Assembly: GCA_910577685.1 (NCBI GenBank)
Contig: CAJTOH010000051.1
Coordinates: 1 to 24,156, forward strand
Length of the DNA stretch: 24,156 nucleotides
Source of the DNA: an uncultured Dorea sp.
Lineage (GTDB): Bacteria; Bacillota; Clostridia; Lachnospirales; Lachnospiraceae
Direction: 5' to 3'
This document shows, piece by piece, positions 8,206 to 16,111 of the stretch. Made by a program: the position numbers and the translations under genes. The stretch's first letter is position 1, and each line of letters starts with the position of its first letter. Below the pieces are notes generated by a model. The model worked only from the letters and a program-made list of their open reading frames with translations, was not told the DNA's origin and ran no database searches.

Positions 8206-10021
8206 GCCCGATTCCGCAAAAGACCGGATTAATTATGGCGAGGTTCTGATGCCGCCGGCGGGCTTTCATTTGGAACGCGCCGCCGCAACGACATACTCCA
8301 TGGATTTGGAAACCTTAACGGCGGTGTCATTATCCTTAGGGCTGATTGAAGATACGGACAGTGAGTTAATAACAAACCCCGTCAGTATGCTTAACGCTCT
8401 CCAAAAAGTATCGGACAGGATTACGGTATTCTGCGAGGCAGGCCAGATCAAGAAACCGTCAAAAGCAAATGCGCTGTGTCTGATGCTGGAAAAAATGGTG
8501 GTTCCCGTAAAGCTGCCTTACGACAAAAAGATCAAAAGGTATCCGGCGTTTCATCCTAAGATGTGGCTGCTTGAATACGCAGGCCATGAAGGCGAAAAGA
8601 TATACCGCTTTGTTGTTATGAGCAGAAATATGACCTTTGACCATAGTTGGGATATTGCGTGCGCAATGGAGGGAACCTCCGGCGAAAGCAGTAATGAAAA
8701 GACAGAGCCGATTATTGACTTTCTTCGTTTCCTGAAAAAGCAGCTAAATAGAGAATATGTGAATTATAAGAGGCAGAAAAAAGATTTGTCGTATTTCATA
8801 AAGACGTTATCCTCAGTTAGATTTGCTGCGGACGACAGATTTACGGAGTATGACGTCTTCCCCATGGGAATAGGCGCAGGCAGCTATAATATGGCTGATG
8901 ATGAACTGTATACGGGGAATTTCCATGAGCTTATTGTCATGTCGCCTTTTCTTGCGGGAAGCGTGATTTCCGGGCTGAACGACGATAGAAAGAACCTCAA
9001 AGGCACGCGCAGGGTCCTGATTACAAGGAGGTCTGAACTTCCTAAAATAGCAGGAGGGCAGGCGTCTAATTTTGACGTCTATGTAATGAAAGACGATATT
9101 ATCGACGGCGAGGGAGCGATTTCCGACGGCGAGGCTTCTCCGGAGGCAGGGGAGCCGGACAGGCAGGACATCCATGCTAAGCTTTTCATTCGCAGAAAGT
9201 ACGGTGATGTCGATCTATATCTTGGCTCAATGAACGTATCGTTTGCGGCGATTAACTCAAATGTTGAGTTGGTATTGAGACTGCGCACAAAGAACCGCAT
9301 ATTGAACGGGGACAAGTTTCTTGACGATATTATGGGCGGGAACCGCGATCCTAAAAAGAATCCGTTTGAATTGGTTCATCCTGAAAAAGAAAAGAAACCG
9401 GAAGCGGCGGATGCCCAAGACTTGGCCGAACAGCTTATAAAGAAAATATGCAGATGGAAAATGAATTCGGCTGCGTCGCCGGACGGAGACAGATATAATC
9501 TTACGGTTTCGGTTGCCGCAGAAGGAAAGACGGAGGGCGCAGTAATCCGGCCCCTCTTAAGCAGCAAGGAGAGCGCCTTGCTGCCCCGGGTTGAATTTCG
9601 CTCATTGGGGGCGCTGCAGCTTTCGGAGTTTTATGTTCTCTCGGTCACAGTCAGCGGCTGTATATTAGAAAGAGTCATTATGATCCCAACTTCCGGCCTG
9701 CCCCAAGACAGAGAAGCTGAGATTGTGAAAAGTGTTATAAAGGATAAGAAGTCCTTTATCGAATACGTGTCATTTGTATTAGGAGAGGATTATGTGCAGT
9801 CATTCCTTGAAAATAAGAAATCTGCAGGCGGAAACAATACATGGGACGCTGACCGTGCAATGCCGGCAGTATACGAAAAGATGCTTAAGGCTGCGTTATC
9901 GGATCCTGACAGGCTAAGTGAAATCCGGTATATAACAAAAATTGTCCGGGAAGAAGATATTATTCCGGAGGAGTTTAGAGAAATGTATCAAGTATTTTGT
10001 GATACTTTGGGGATAAAGTAG
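8198..10021 (+). CDS. PLD-like (HKD-type) putative nuclease of the helicase operon
   Basis: A 607-residue cytoplasmic protein with two phospholipase-D-type half-sites. The first is His119-x-Lys121 (FHPKMWLLE) followed by Ser142-Arg-Asn144; the second is His326-x-Lys328 (IHAKLFIRR) followed by Gly343-Ser-Met-Asn346. In the classical HxKxxxxD pattern the Asp is replaced by Glu126 in the first half and Arg333 in the second, as is common in helicase-associated PLD proteins. The two His-Lys pairs would form one active site, plausibly cleaving DNA or RNA. The C-terminal ~200 residues have no recognised domain. GGAGGTGAAGGAG precedes the ATG, inside the end of the upstream gene. The helicase start follows 10 bases after the stop. 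Nuclease activity is inferred from the fold class. Confidence 0.85.
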   Translation: MFKPDSAKDRINYGEVLMPPAGFHLERAAATTYSMDLETLTAVSLSLGLIEDTDSELITNPVSMLNALQKVSDRITVFCEAGQIKKPSKANALCLMLEKMVVPVKLPYDKKIKRYPAFHPKMWLLEYAGHEGEKIYRFVVMSRNMTFDHSWDIACAMEGTSGESSNEKTEPIIDFLRFLKKQLNREYVNYKRQKKDLSYFIKTLSSVRFAADDRFTEYDVFPMGIGAGSYNMADDELYTGNFHELIVMSPFLAGSVISGLNDDRKNLKGTRRVLITRRSELPKIAGGQASNFDVYVMKDDIIDGEGAISDGEASPEAGEPDRQDIHAKLFIRRKYGDVDLYLGSMNVSFAAINSNVELVLRLRTKNRILNGDKFLDDIMGGNRDPKKNPFELVHPEKEKKPEAADAQDLAEQLIKKICRWKMNSAASPDGDRYNLTVSVAAEGKTEGAVIRPLLSSKESALLPRVEFRSLGALQLSEFYVLSVTVSGCILERVIMIPTSGLPQDREAEIVKSVIKDKKSFIEYVSFVLGEDYVQSFLENKKSAGGNNTWDADRAMPAVYEKMLKAALSDPDRLSEIRYITKIVREEDIIPEEFREMYQVFCDTLGIK

Positions 10022-10031
10022 GTGTATATGA

Positions 10032-13000
10032 ATGGAACTGGAACAGAAGCTTCGGATAATTGAAGAGAAGACGACGGCGTCCCTCAAGGACTTTCAGCGC
10101 GCGACGGTTGAAAGAATCGACGAGCTTTTCCGCCGCGGGCAAAACAGGGTTCTGGTTGCAGACGAGGTAGGGCTTGGCAAGACTCTTATTGCAAGAGGCG
10201 TAATAGCCAAGACCGCGATAATTCAATATGAAACCTATGGTGAATTCTTTAAAATCGTATATATTTGCTCCAACCAAGTAATCGCTAATCAGAATATACG
10301 GAAACTGGATGTCTTTAGCGTTAGGCCGGAGGGAAGCTCAGGAGACGCAAGGCTTTCTATGCAGCATTTAAAGACGGCGGAGCAGGAATATAACGCCAAG
10401 AAGAACGGTGCGTACGCTCAGTTAATTCCGCTGACTCCGACCACTTCTTTCAGCATGACAAACGGAGGCGGAACGAAAGAGGAACGGGCGCTTATGTATG
10501 TAATCCTGAAAAGGATTCCGGTTTTTAAAGGCCGCCTTGGCGAGTTAAGCCGTTTTATGTCCCGGAATGTAAATTGGTGGAATTGGTACGTAGAGGAATA
10601 TAGTAAAAAGGTTCGATTCCTTTCGGATGAGAAGATCGGATATCCGGATAATGTGATAGAAAAAATAATCGAGTTTGATAACAGGACTCATATCTTTGAC
10701 CTTTTGCTTAAGCATATGGACGAGCTTCAAGAAGGGGCTGAACTTTCGGAATCGAATAACTCGGTTTTGCAGAAGCTCCGCAGAATGTTTGCAGAGATCA
10801 GCGTCGATATGCTTCGGCCGGATCTTGTTATTATGGACGAGTTCCAGCGGTTTAAATATTTGATTGATTCGGAATCACAAGAGACGGAAACGGGCGTGAT
10901 AGCTAAGAAGTTCTTTGGGACAAAAGATCTGAAGGTACTTCTTTTATCCGCAACTCCATATAAGCTGTATTCGACAATGGAGGAAATCGAAGAAGCTGAA
11001 AGACCGGACGAATGTTACAAGGAATTTTTTCAGGTAATCGAATTCTTAATTAATGATAAAGAGAAGATGAAACGCTTTTCCGAGGTGTGGTCAGACTATT
11101 CCCTTGCGCTTAGGGAAGTGATACAGGGCGATTTAGCGGTTCTGGGATTAAAGAAAAAGGCGGAAGAAGAGATGTATGGTTTCATGTGCCGTACGGAAAG
11201 AATCTCCGTAATGGATTCCGGCGATTATATCGACGACAGCGGCGTTCATCGTCCCCTTAGTATATCGGAAGGGGATATTCATACGTTTTTGGATATGGGA
11301 AAGTTGTTAAAAAGCATCGGAGATGAACGTTCGCTGTTAGTGGATTATGCAAAAAGCACGCCTTATTTGATGTCGTATATGAACCACTATAAGGTGAAGG
11401 AACGCATAGAGCAGTTCTTTAAAAAGAATCCGGATCAGTTATCTAAGGCAAGAGGAAAATACCTGTGGATCAACCGCAGACAGCTTGAGAATTATGGTGA
11501 AATTTCATCAAATAACGCAAGGCTTGAAGAGCTGAAGCGTCAGGTATTTTACAATCGCTCGGAACTATTTATGTGGGTTCCGCCCTCAAAACCATACTAT
11601 GGATTGGAAGGTGTATATAAAGACAGCAAAGGCTTTTCGAAAATCCTTGTCTTCTCATCGTGGGAGATGGTTCCTAAAATGATCGGAAGCATGATTTCCT
11701 ATGAGGAAGAGAGAAGAACTGTCGGGATCCTGTCTAATGATGAGAAACTGAAATCTGCAAATAATACGTATTTCACAGAGGCAAAACTGCGCTATCCGCC
11801 CCCTAGGTTAAAATTTAACGTATCAAAGGGCGAACCCCGCGGGATGTATATGTTCTGCCTGCTGTATCCTTCAAAAACACTTGCAGAAGTATATCGTCCT
11901 ATAGAGTATATGAACAAGGGATATTCATTAAGTGATATCAGGAGAGAGATAACGGAGAAGATCGAGGACCTTCTGGAACCTGTCATAGAAAAATACGGGC
12001 ATGATTCCTCACGCGGCGATAAGAGATGGTACTATATCGCGCCGGCAATCTTAGACGGCGTCGGATATGCGGATGGATGGATCGGCGAAATGATTAACGC
12101 AGACCCGGATACGGACGATACAACAGAGGATTTCGGAACAGGCGGTTTCTACGCACATCTAAGAAAAATGAGTTCTCTCCTCCATTCTATTGATCATGGG
12201 ATGGGCAGGGCTCCCGACGACCTTGCAGGCGTTTTGGCGGATATGGCAATCGGCTCCTTTGCGGTATGTATATTCAGGACAAACGGCGGTGATCTTAGAA
12301 GGGCGTCTGAACTGGCTAAGGTTTTCGTAAATCGATTCAATGCGACAGAGGCGACGGCGGCGGTGATGCTTTCGTATATGGAGGATGAAAGTTCGGAAGG
12401 CGACGGTCATTGGAGGAACGTATTGAGATATTGCTGCGACGGTGGATTTGGAGCTATGCTAGACGAGTATGTTCATATGGTATCCGAGGGCGCCGGATTT
12501 GGGATGGCTGATGATGGGAACCGCCGGATCCATGAGATAATGGTTGAAGCGCTCAAGATCCATTCCACAAGCTACGCGGTTGACACATATCCGGATTTTA
12601 AGAGGCGCATGAAGGGCAATAAATACCATAAGACATATATGCGTTCTCATTATGCCGTAGGATTTACAAAAAGCGAAGGAGCGGAATCAAAAAATACGGA
12701 ACGTAAAGAAAGTATAAGAAATGCATTTAACAGCCCGATGAGGCCGTTTGTACTAGCAACCACTTCTATCGGACAGGAGGGGCTGGACTTTCATCAGTAT
12801 TGCAGGAAAATAATGCACTGGAATCTTCCGGGCAATCCTATTGACCTTGAGCAGAGAGAGGGGCGTATTATCCGCTATAAATGTCTGGCTATAAGACAGG
12901 ATATCGCACGGCGTTTTGCAGACAGGACCTTTCATTCGGAGGTTTGGCAGGAATTGTTCGCAATGGCTGCGGAAGAAATGCGCCGCGAAGGACAGTCCGA

Positions 13001-13253
13001 ATTAGTTCCGTACTGGTGTCTGGGGAAGGAGCAGAACGTTAAAATCGAACGGATTATTCCGATGTACCCCATGAGCAAAGACGGGGTGAATTATCACCGC
13101 CTGATAAATGTGCTGTCTTTATACCGCCTTACTATGGGACAGGCAAGACAGGAAGAACTTGTAAATTATATTCTGGAAAGCGGGTTTGACGACGAGGAAT
13201 ATTTGCAGGGTCTGTTTATCAATCTTAGCCCATATGTGAGATTAACTAATTGA
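10032..13253 (+). CDS. large SF2/SNF2-like helicase with split C-terminal domain
   Basis: A 1073-residue SF2 helicase/translocase. The N-terminal RecA domain has motif I DEVGLGKT at 44-51, motif II DEFQ at 269-272 and motif III SATP at 306-309. The C-terminal RecA domain starts with motif IV (ILVFSS, about 537-542), but motif V (GQEGLDF at 914-920) and motif VI (QREGRIIR at 941-948) come only after about 370 further residues, so the second domain carries a long insertion. The order and wording of motifs V-VI resemble SNF2/RapA-type enzymes. The ATG at 10032 is used; an ATG at 10028 runs into an early stop in another frame. The ribosome binding site is weak (GTAGGTG), consistent with coupling to the upstream PLD gene. 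It probably loads on or moves along DNA and presents it to the PLD nuclease. Confidence 0.88.
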   Translation: MELEQKLRIIEEKTTASLKDFQRATVERIDELFRRGQNRVLVADEVGLGKTLIARGVIAKTAIIQYETYGEFFKIVYICSNQVIANQNIRKLDVFSVRPEGSSGDARLSMQHLKTAEQEYNAKKNGAYAQLIPLTPTTSFSMTNGGGTKEERALMYVILKRIPVFKGRLGELSRFMSRNVNWWNWYVEEYSKKVRFLSDEKIGYPDNVIEKIIEFDNRTHIFDLLLKHMDELQEGAELSESNNSVLQKLRRMFAEISVDMLRPDLVIMDEFQRFKYLIDSESQETETGVIAKKFFGTKDLKVLLLSATPYKLYSTMEEIEEAERPDECYKEFFQVIEFLINDKEKMKRFSEVWSDYSLALREVIQGDLAVLGLKKKAEEEMYGFMCRTERISVMDSGDYIDDSGVHRPLSISEGDIHTFLDMGKLLKSIGDERSLLVDYAKSTPYLMSYMNHYKVKERIEQFFKKNPDQLSKARGKYLWINRRQLENYGEISSNNARLEELKRQVFYNRSELFMWVPPSKPYYGLEGVYKDSKGFSKILVFSSWEMVPKMIGSMISYEEERRTVGILSNDEKLKSANNTYFTEAKLRYPPPRLKFNVSKGEPRGMYMFCLLYPSKTLAEVYRPIEYMNKGYSLSDIRREITEKIEDLLEPVIEKYGHDSSRGDKRWYYIAPAILDGVGYADGWIGEMINADPDTDDTTEDFGTGGFYAHLRKMSSLLHSIDHGMGRAPDDLAGVLADMAIGSFAVCIFRTNGGDLRRASELAKVFVNRFNATEATAAVMLSYMEDESSEGDGHWRNVLRYCCDGGFGAMLDEYVHMVSEGAGFGMADDGNRRIHEIMVEALKIHSTSYAVDTYPDFKRRMKGNKYHKTYMRSHYAVGFTKSEGAESKNTERKESIRNAFNSPMRPFVLATTSIGQEGLDFHQYCRKIMHWNLPGNPIDLEQREGRIIRYKCLAIRQDIARRFADRTFHSEVWQELFAMAAEEMRREGQSELVPYWCLGKEQNVKIERIIPMYPMSKDGVNYHRLINVLSLYRLTMGQARQEELVNYILESGFDDEEYLQGLFINLSPYVRLTN

Positions 13254-13254
13254 C

Positions 13255-13308
13255 AGGTTATATCCGCCTTTCGGTCCGCATAAGATAGCGGGAGGAGTGT
13301 GATAACCT
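13255..13308 (+). repeat. inverted repeat spanning the leader of the SOD gene
   Basis: AGGTTAT at 13255-13261 and ATAACCT at 13302-13308 are perfect complements. The right arm lies exactly between the ribosome binding site GGAGGAG (13291-13297) and the ATG at 13309. The left arm starts two bases after the helicase stop. In RNA the pairing could partly hide the start codon region. A 7-bp match across 40 bases can arise by chance. Confidence 0.35.
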
Positions 13309-13788
13309 ATGATTAATATTAAAGAAAATCCTGTTGCCTATGCAATAATCAAAGGAAGCAAAAAACATCCGGATCTCAAAGGCAGAGCCGCTTTTTACGA
13401 TACATATGGCGGTACGGTAGTCGTAGTGTCCGTATGCGGCCTTCCAAAGGGAGACGATCAGAACAGCCGTGGCTTCCACGGCTTCCATATCCATGAAGGA
13501 GGTTCATGTACCGGAAATGAACAGAAAGAATTTGCAGACGCCAAGGGACATTATAACCCCTCGGACACGCCCCATCCCCAACATGCAGGAGATCTGCCCC
13601 CGCTGTTAGGCGGCGGAGAAACTGCGTGGATGGCGGTGTATACCAATCGCTTTTATCCGGAGGAGGTAATTGGCCGTACGGTCATCATACATGAGAACGC
13701 AGATGATTTCCACAGTCAGCCGTCAGGAGACGCCGGGGAAATGATTGCCTGCGGAGAGATTGCCGCTTGGAGTCCGGAGGTATGCTGA
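13309..13788 (+). CDS. Cu/Zn superoxide dismutase family protein
   Basis: A 159-residue protein of the Cu/Zn superoxide dismutase family, which converts superoxide to oxygen and hydrogen peroxide. All metal ligands expected from the family are visible: His60 and His62 (GFHIHEGG), bridging His81 (GHYNP), His89, His92 and Asp95 (HPQHAGDLP), and His128 (IIHENADDF). The disulphide pair is likely Cys67 and Cys148 (ACGEI). SQPSGDAGEMIACG matches the family's C-terminal signature. There is no signal peptide, so it should be cytoplasmic, unlike most bacterial SodC enzymes, which are exported. It lies 55 bases after the helicase and has its own GGAGGAG site; it may share that transcript or have its own promoter. 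A hairpin follows the stop. Confidence 0.88.
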   Translation: MINIKENPVAYAIIKGSKKHPDLKGRAAFYDTYGGTVVVVSVCGLPKGDDQNSRGFHGFHIHEGGSCTGNEQKEFADAKGHYNPSDTPHPQHAGDLPPLLGGGETAWMAVYTNRFYPEEVIGRTVIIHENADDFHSQPSGDAGEMIACGEIAAWSPEVC

Positions 13789-13804
13789 AAAAATAGTAAA
13801 GTTA

Positions 13805-13830
13805 AGGGGCTGTTTGTAGCAGCAGCCCCT
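13805..13830. terminator. terminator hairpin between SOD and galE
   Basis: AGGGGCTG at 13805-13812 pairs with CAGCCCCT at 13823-13830 (8-bp stem, 10-base loop), 16 bases after the SOD stop. On the plus strand only CTCTT follows. On the minus strand the stem is followed by a T-rich stretch ending in TTTTTT, so it works best as the galE terminator and may serve both convergent genes. Confidence 0.65.
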
Positions 13831-13834
13831 CTTG

Positions 13835-13855
13835 CGTGTGTCCGGCGGGCACACG
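13835..13855. terminator. second hairpin in the convergent SOD/galE gap
   Basis: CGTGTGTCC at 13835-13843 pairs with GGGCACACG at 13847-13855 (9 bp with one T-G pair, 3-base loop). It directly follows the first hairpin and lies 12 bases beyond the galE stop. It may add to bidirectional termination; no T-run is attached. Confidence 0.45.
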
Positions 13856-13867
13856 TTCTGGAAATTA

Positions 13868-14884
13868 TTAACGATACCCGTCAGGATTCTGAGACTGCCA
13901 TCTCCAGGTATCCTCGCACATCTCGTCGAGTCCGCGTTCCGCTTTCCAGCCAAGCACCCGTGCAGCCTTAGCGGGATCTGCGTAGCACATAGCGATATCG
14001 CCCTCTCTTCTCGGCTTAATCTCATATGGAATCTCTTTTCCGCAGGCTTTTCCGAATGCTTTCGCCATATCCAGGACGGAATAGCCCGTACCAGTACCTA
14101 AGTTAATCACATCCAGACCGGGATTAGTCATAATATAGTCGATTGCCTTCACATGGCCGAGGGCAAGATCTACAACGTGGATATAATCACGAACGCCTGT
14201 GCCGTCCGGAGTATCATAGTCGTCTCCAAACACACCGAGCTTGCTGAGTTTCCCTACGGCAACCTGAGAAATATAAGGCATCAGGTTGTTCGGAATTCCC
14301 TTTGGATCCTCGCCGATACGCCCGCTCTTATGGGCTCCCACCGGGTTGAAGTAGCGAAGCAGGATAACGTTCCATTCCGGGTCGGATTTCTGCAGGTCGG
14401 TCATAATCTGTTCCATCATAGACTTTGTCCATCCATAAGGGTTCGTACACTGGCCCTTGGGACAGTCTTCGGTGATTGGCATAACCTCCGGATTCCCGTA
14501 AACAGTAGCGGAAGAGCTGAATACGATTTTCTTTACGCCGGCCTTACGCATCACATCCATCAGCGTCAGAGTACCTGTGATGTTATTGTGATAGTATTCC
14601 AGCGGCTTCTGAACGGATTCGCCGACGGCTTTCAGTGCGGCGCAGTGGATTACGGCGTCGATGGATTCTTTCTCGAATAATGTACGTAGCTTGTCGGCGT
14701 CGCAAACGTCGCCTTCATAGAAAGTAACCTTCTTTCCGGTGAGTTCTTCCACTCTTTTCAGAGATTCCTCGGAAGAGTTAGAAAGATTGTCGTATACAGT
14801 TACCTGATATCCCTTGTTCAGCAGCTCTAAAGCTGTGTGACTTCCAATGTAGCCGGCGCCTCCGGTAATTAAGATATTTGCCAT
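13868..14884 (-). CDS. galE: UDP-glucose 4-epimerase
   Basis: A 338-residue short-chain dehydrogenase-type epimerase that interconverts UDP-galactose and UDP-glucose (Leloir pathway and surface polysaccharide precursors), using tightly bound NAD+. The Rossmann motif GGAGYIG is at 8-14. The catalytic residues are Ser125 (SSSATVYG), Tyr150 and Lys154 (PYGWTK). PVGAHKSGRIGEDP and the VRDYIHVVDLA stretch are typical GalE landmarks. The start at 14884 has AGGAGG nearby and begins with the standard MANILITGGAG; an in-frame extension of 20 codons is unlikely to be translated but touches a small leader reading frame. It is convergent with the SOD gene and monocistronic in this window. Confidence 0.96.
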   Translation of the reverse strand: MANILITGGAGYIGSHTALELLNKGYQVTVYDNLSNSSEESLKRVEELTGKKVTFYEGDVCDADKLRTLFEKESIDAVIHCAALKAVGESVQKPLEYYHNNITGTLTLMDVMRKAGVKKIVFSSSATVYGNPEVMPITEDCPKGQCTNPYGWTKSMMEQIMTDLQKSDPEWNVILLRYFNPVGAHKSGRIGEDPKGIPNNLMPYISQVAVGKLSKLGVFGDDYDTPDGTGVRDYIHVVDLALGHVKAIDYIMTNPGLDVINLGTGTGYSVLDMAKAFGKACGKEIPYEIKPRREGDIAMCYADPAKAARVLGWKAERGLDEMCEDTWRWQSQNPDGYR

Positions 14885-14934
14885 AGTTATAATTCCTCCT
14901 GTTCTGTTGCATATGTTTCGGAACTGCAAAAACA

Positions 14935-14973
14935 TTATCCCCATAGATTGAAAAATCTACTCAGCAGCTCCAT
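14935..14973 (-). CDS. possible 12-codon leader peptide before galE
   Basis: The reading frame MELLSRFFNLWG starts at 14973 with AGGAG six bases upstream (14980-14984). Its stop TAA overlaps the ATG (TAATG) of an in-frame upstream extension of galE. Inside it lies a perfect 6-bp hairpin, TAGATT-GAAA-AATCTA at 14944-14959. The putative transcription start would fall right at its ribosome binding site, which argues against efficient translation. It is a candidate only; no homology is claimed. Confidence 0.3.
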   Translation of the reverse strand: MELLSRFFNLWG

Positions 14974-14991
14974 GTTTATCTCCTGATTATT

Positions 14992-15020
14992 ATCATATTG
15001 CATAAAAGCAGGAAAAGCAA
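14992..15020 (-). promoter_or_regulatory. likely galE promoter
   Basis: Read on the minus strand, a -35 box TTGCTT (15020-15015) and a -10 box TATGAT (14997-14992) are separated by exactly 17 bases. The -10 box matches the consensus at five of six positions, the -35 box at three. It lies about 110 bases before the galE start. Confidence 0.5.
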
Positions 15021-15105
15021 TAAGCATATGGGATAAAAATATAAAAATATTGCTTTGCGGGCGGGATGGCGGAGGGTATGCATAAACATATGCGAAAAAA
15101 AATGA

Positions 15106-15134
15106 TTGATTTTCGTGACGGCGGTGGTTAAACT
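15106..15134 (+). promoter_or_regulatory. possible promoter for the EFR1-type gene
   Basis: TTGATT at 15106-15111 and TAAACT at 15129-15134 are 17 bases apart and match the sigma-A boxes at four of six positions each. It is about 210 bases upstream of the flavodoxin/ferredoxin gene. The rest of 14998-15178 holds AT-rich DNA with a small inverted repeat (GCATA-AACA-TATGC near 15080-15093) and no gene I can support. Confidence 0.3.
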
Positions 15135-15178
15135 AAATATAGAACTTTATATGTTTGGAAACGCATTATATAGTTAAA

Positions 15179-15319
15179 GTGATTTTTTCAGAAAGAAGGT
15201 ATGCGGAGGTACTAAGGGAGCTGGCCTCTGAGACGGGATGGCGGATACGTATAGCTGATGAGGAATCCGTCTTATCTGCCGGGGCGGAGGAGGATACAAG
15301 TGAAGGCAGTTTGAGGTAA
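15179..15319 (+). pseudogene. possible gene remnant (46 codons)
   Basis: An open frame from a GTG at 15179 to a TAA at 15319 encodes a protein-like stretch (SERRYAEVLRELASETGW and so on) with a normal amphipathic helix pattern. There is no ribosome binding site, and the frame is open only back to 15143. It reads like a surviving fragment of a longer protein, but I cannot name the family. It ends 24 bases before the next gene. A real small protein or chance are alternatives. Confidence 0.3.
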
Positions 15320-15343
15320 ATATAGATGACAGGGGAGGAAGGC

Positions 15344-16111
15344 ATGATGAAATTATACGAGATTATATTTAGCCCTACGGGAGGAACAAAGAAGGTTGCG
15401 GATATCATTACGGACAGGTTCCGTTCGGAAAGTTCGCTGATAGACCTGACCGACAGTTTTTTAGACTTTTCTTTATATTCATTCAGCGAGGAGGACGTCT
15501 GTATCGTGGCGGTTCCTTCTTATGGGGGAAGGATTCCCGGCGTTGCGGGAGAGCGGTTAAAGCAGATGAGAGGAAACAAAGCTAAGGTGGTTTCTGTTAC
15601 CGTATACGGTAACAGAGCCTATGACGATACGATGCTGGAACTCAACGACACTCTCATAGAGGCAGGGTTTTGTCCGGTTGCGGCGATTGCGGCGGTTGCG
15701 GAACATTCGATCATGCGCCAGTTCGCGGCGGGCCGTCCGGACGAAGAGGATAGAAGAGAGCTGGTAGATTTTACGGAAAGGATAAAGAGGGGACTGCAGA
15801 ACGGCAGTCTTACGGAGACGCCCGCGGTTCCGGGAAAGCGTCCGTTCCGGTCGTTTGACGGCGTGCCTATGAAGCCGAGGACAGGCAAGTCCTGTACGAA
15901 ATGCGGAATCTGCGCTGAAAAGTGTCCGGTGGGCGCAATCCCGTCGGATATGCCGATGAGCACGTACCATGACAGATGTATTACATGTATGCGCTGCATC
16001 ACGGTCTGTCCCCAAAAGAATCGCAGCATCAGCAAAGTTCTGGTTGCGGCGGGAGCCCAAAAGCTTAAGAAGGCTTGCAGAGAGAGAAAGAAAAATGAAT
16101 TATATTTGTAA
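15344..16111 (+). CDS. EFR1-type flavodoxin/ferredoxin protein
   Basis: A 255-residue electron-transfer protein with an N-terminal flavodoxin-like domain and a C-terminal double-cluster ferredoxin domain. The FMN phosphate-binding loop is SPTGGTKK at 10-17. Two CxxCxxCxxxCP motifs (Cys184/187/190/194 and Cys212/215/218/222) should bind two [4Fe-4S] clusters. The start at 15344 follows GGGGAGGAAGG; an ATG at 15326 would place that site within the coding region. This architecture is common in Clostridia, usually with unknown partners. A short hairpin with TTTT lies 29 bases downstream. Its position before an XRE regulator and yaaA does not reveal its redox partner. Confidence 0.9.
   Translation: MMKLYEIIFSPTGGTKKVADIITDRFRSESSLIDLTDSFLDFSLYSFSEEDVCIVAVPSYGGRIPGVAGERLKQMRGNKAKVVSVTVYGNRAYDDTMLELNDTLIEAGFCPVAAIAAVAEHSIMRQFAAGRPDEEDRRELVDFTERIKRGLQNGSLTETPAVPGKRPFRSFDGVPMKPRTGKSCTKCGICAEKCPVGAIPSDMPMSTYHDRCITCMRCITVCPQKNRSISKVLVAAGAQKLKKACRERKKNELYL

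Noticed and set aside
7009..13253. DISARM, Hachiman or BREX assignment for the helicase operon
   Set aside because: No DrmA/DrmB, HamA, PglZ, BrxC or methyltransferase-like gene is present; only the general helicase plus PLD theme is shared.
93..13253. Integrated mobile element spanning the accessory genes
   Set aside because: No integrase, transposase, tRNA target or terminal repeats are visible within the window; an island remains possible but unsupported.
13309..13788. SOD-like protein as a fourth subunit of the putative defence operon
   Set aside because: It has a complete set of enzymatic ligands, its own strong ribosome binding site and a 55-base gap, so an independent role is more likely.
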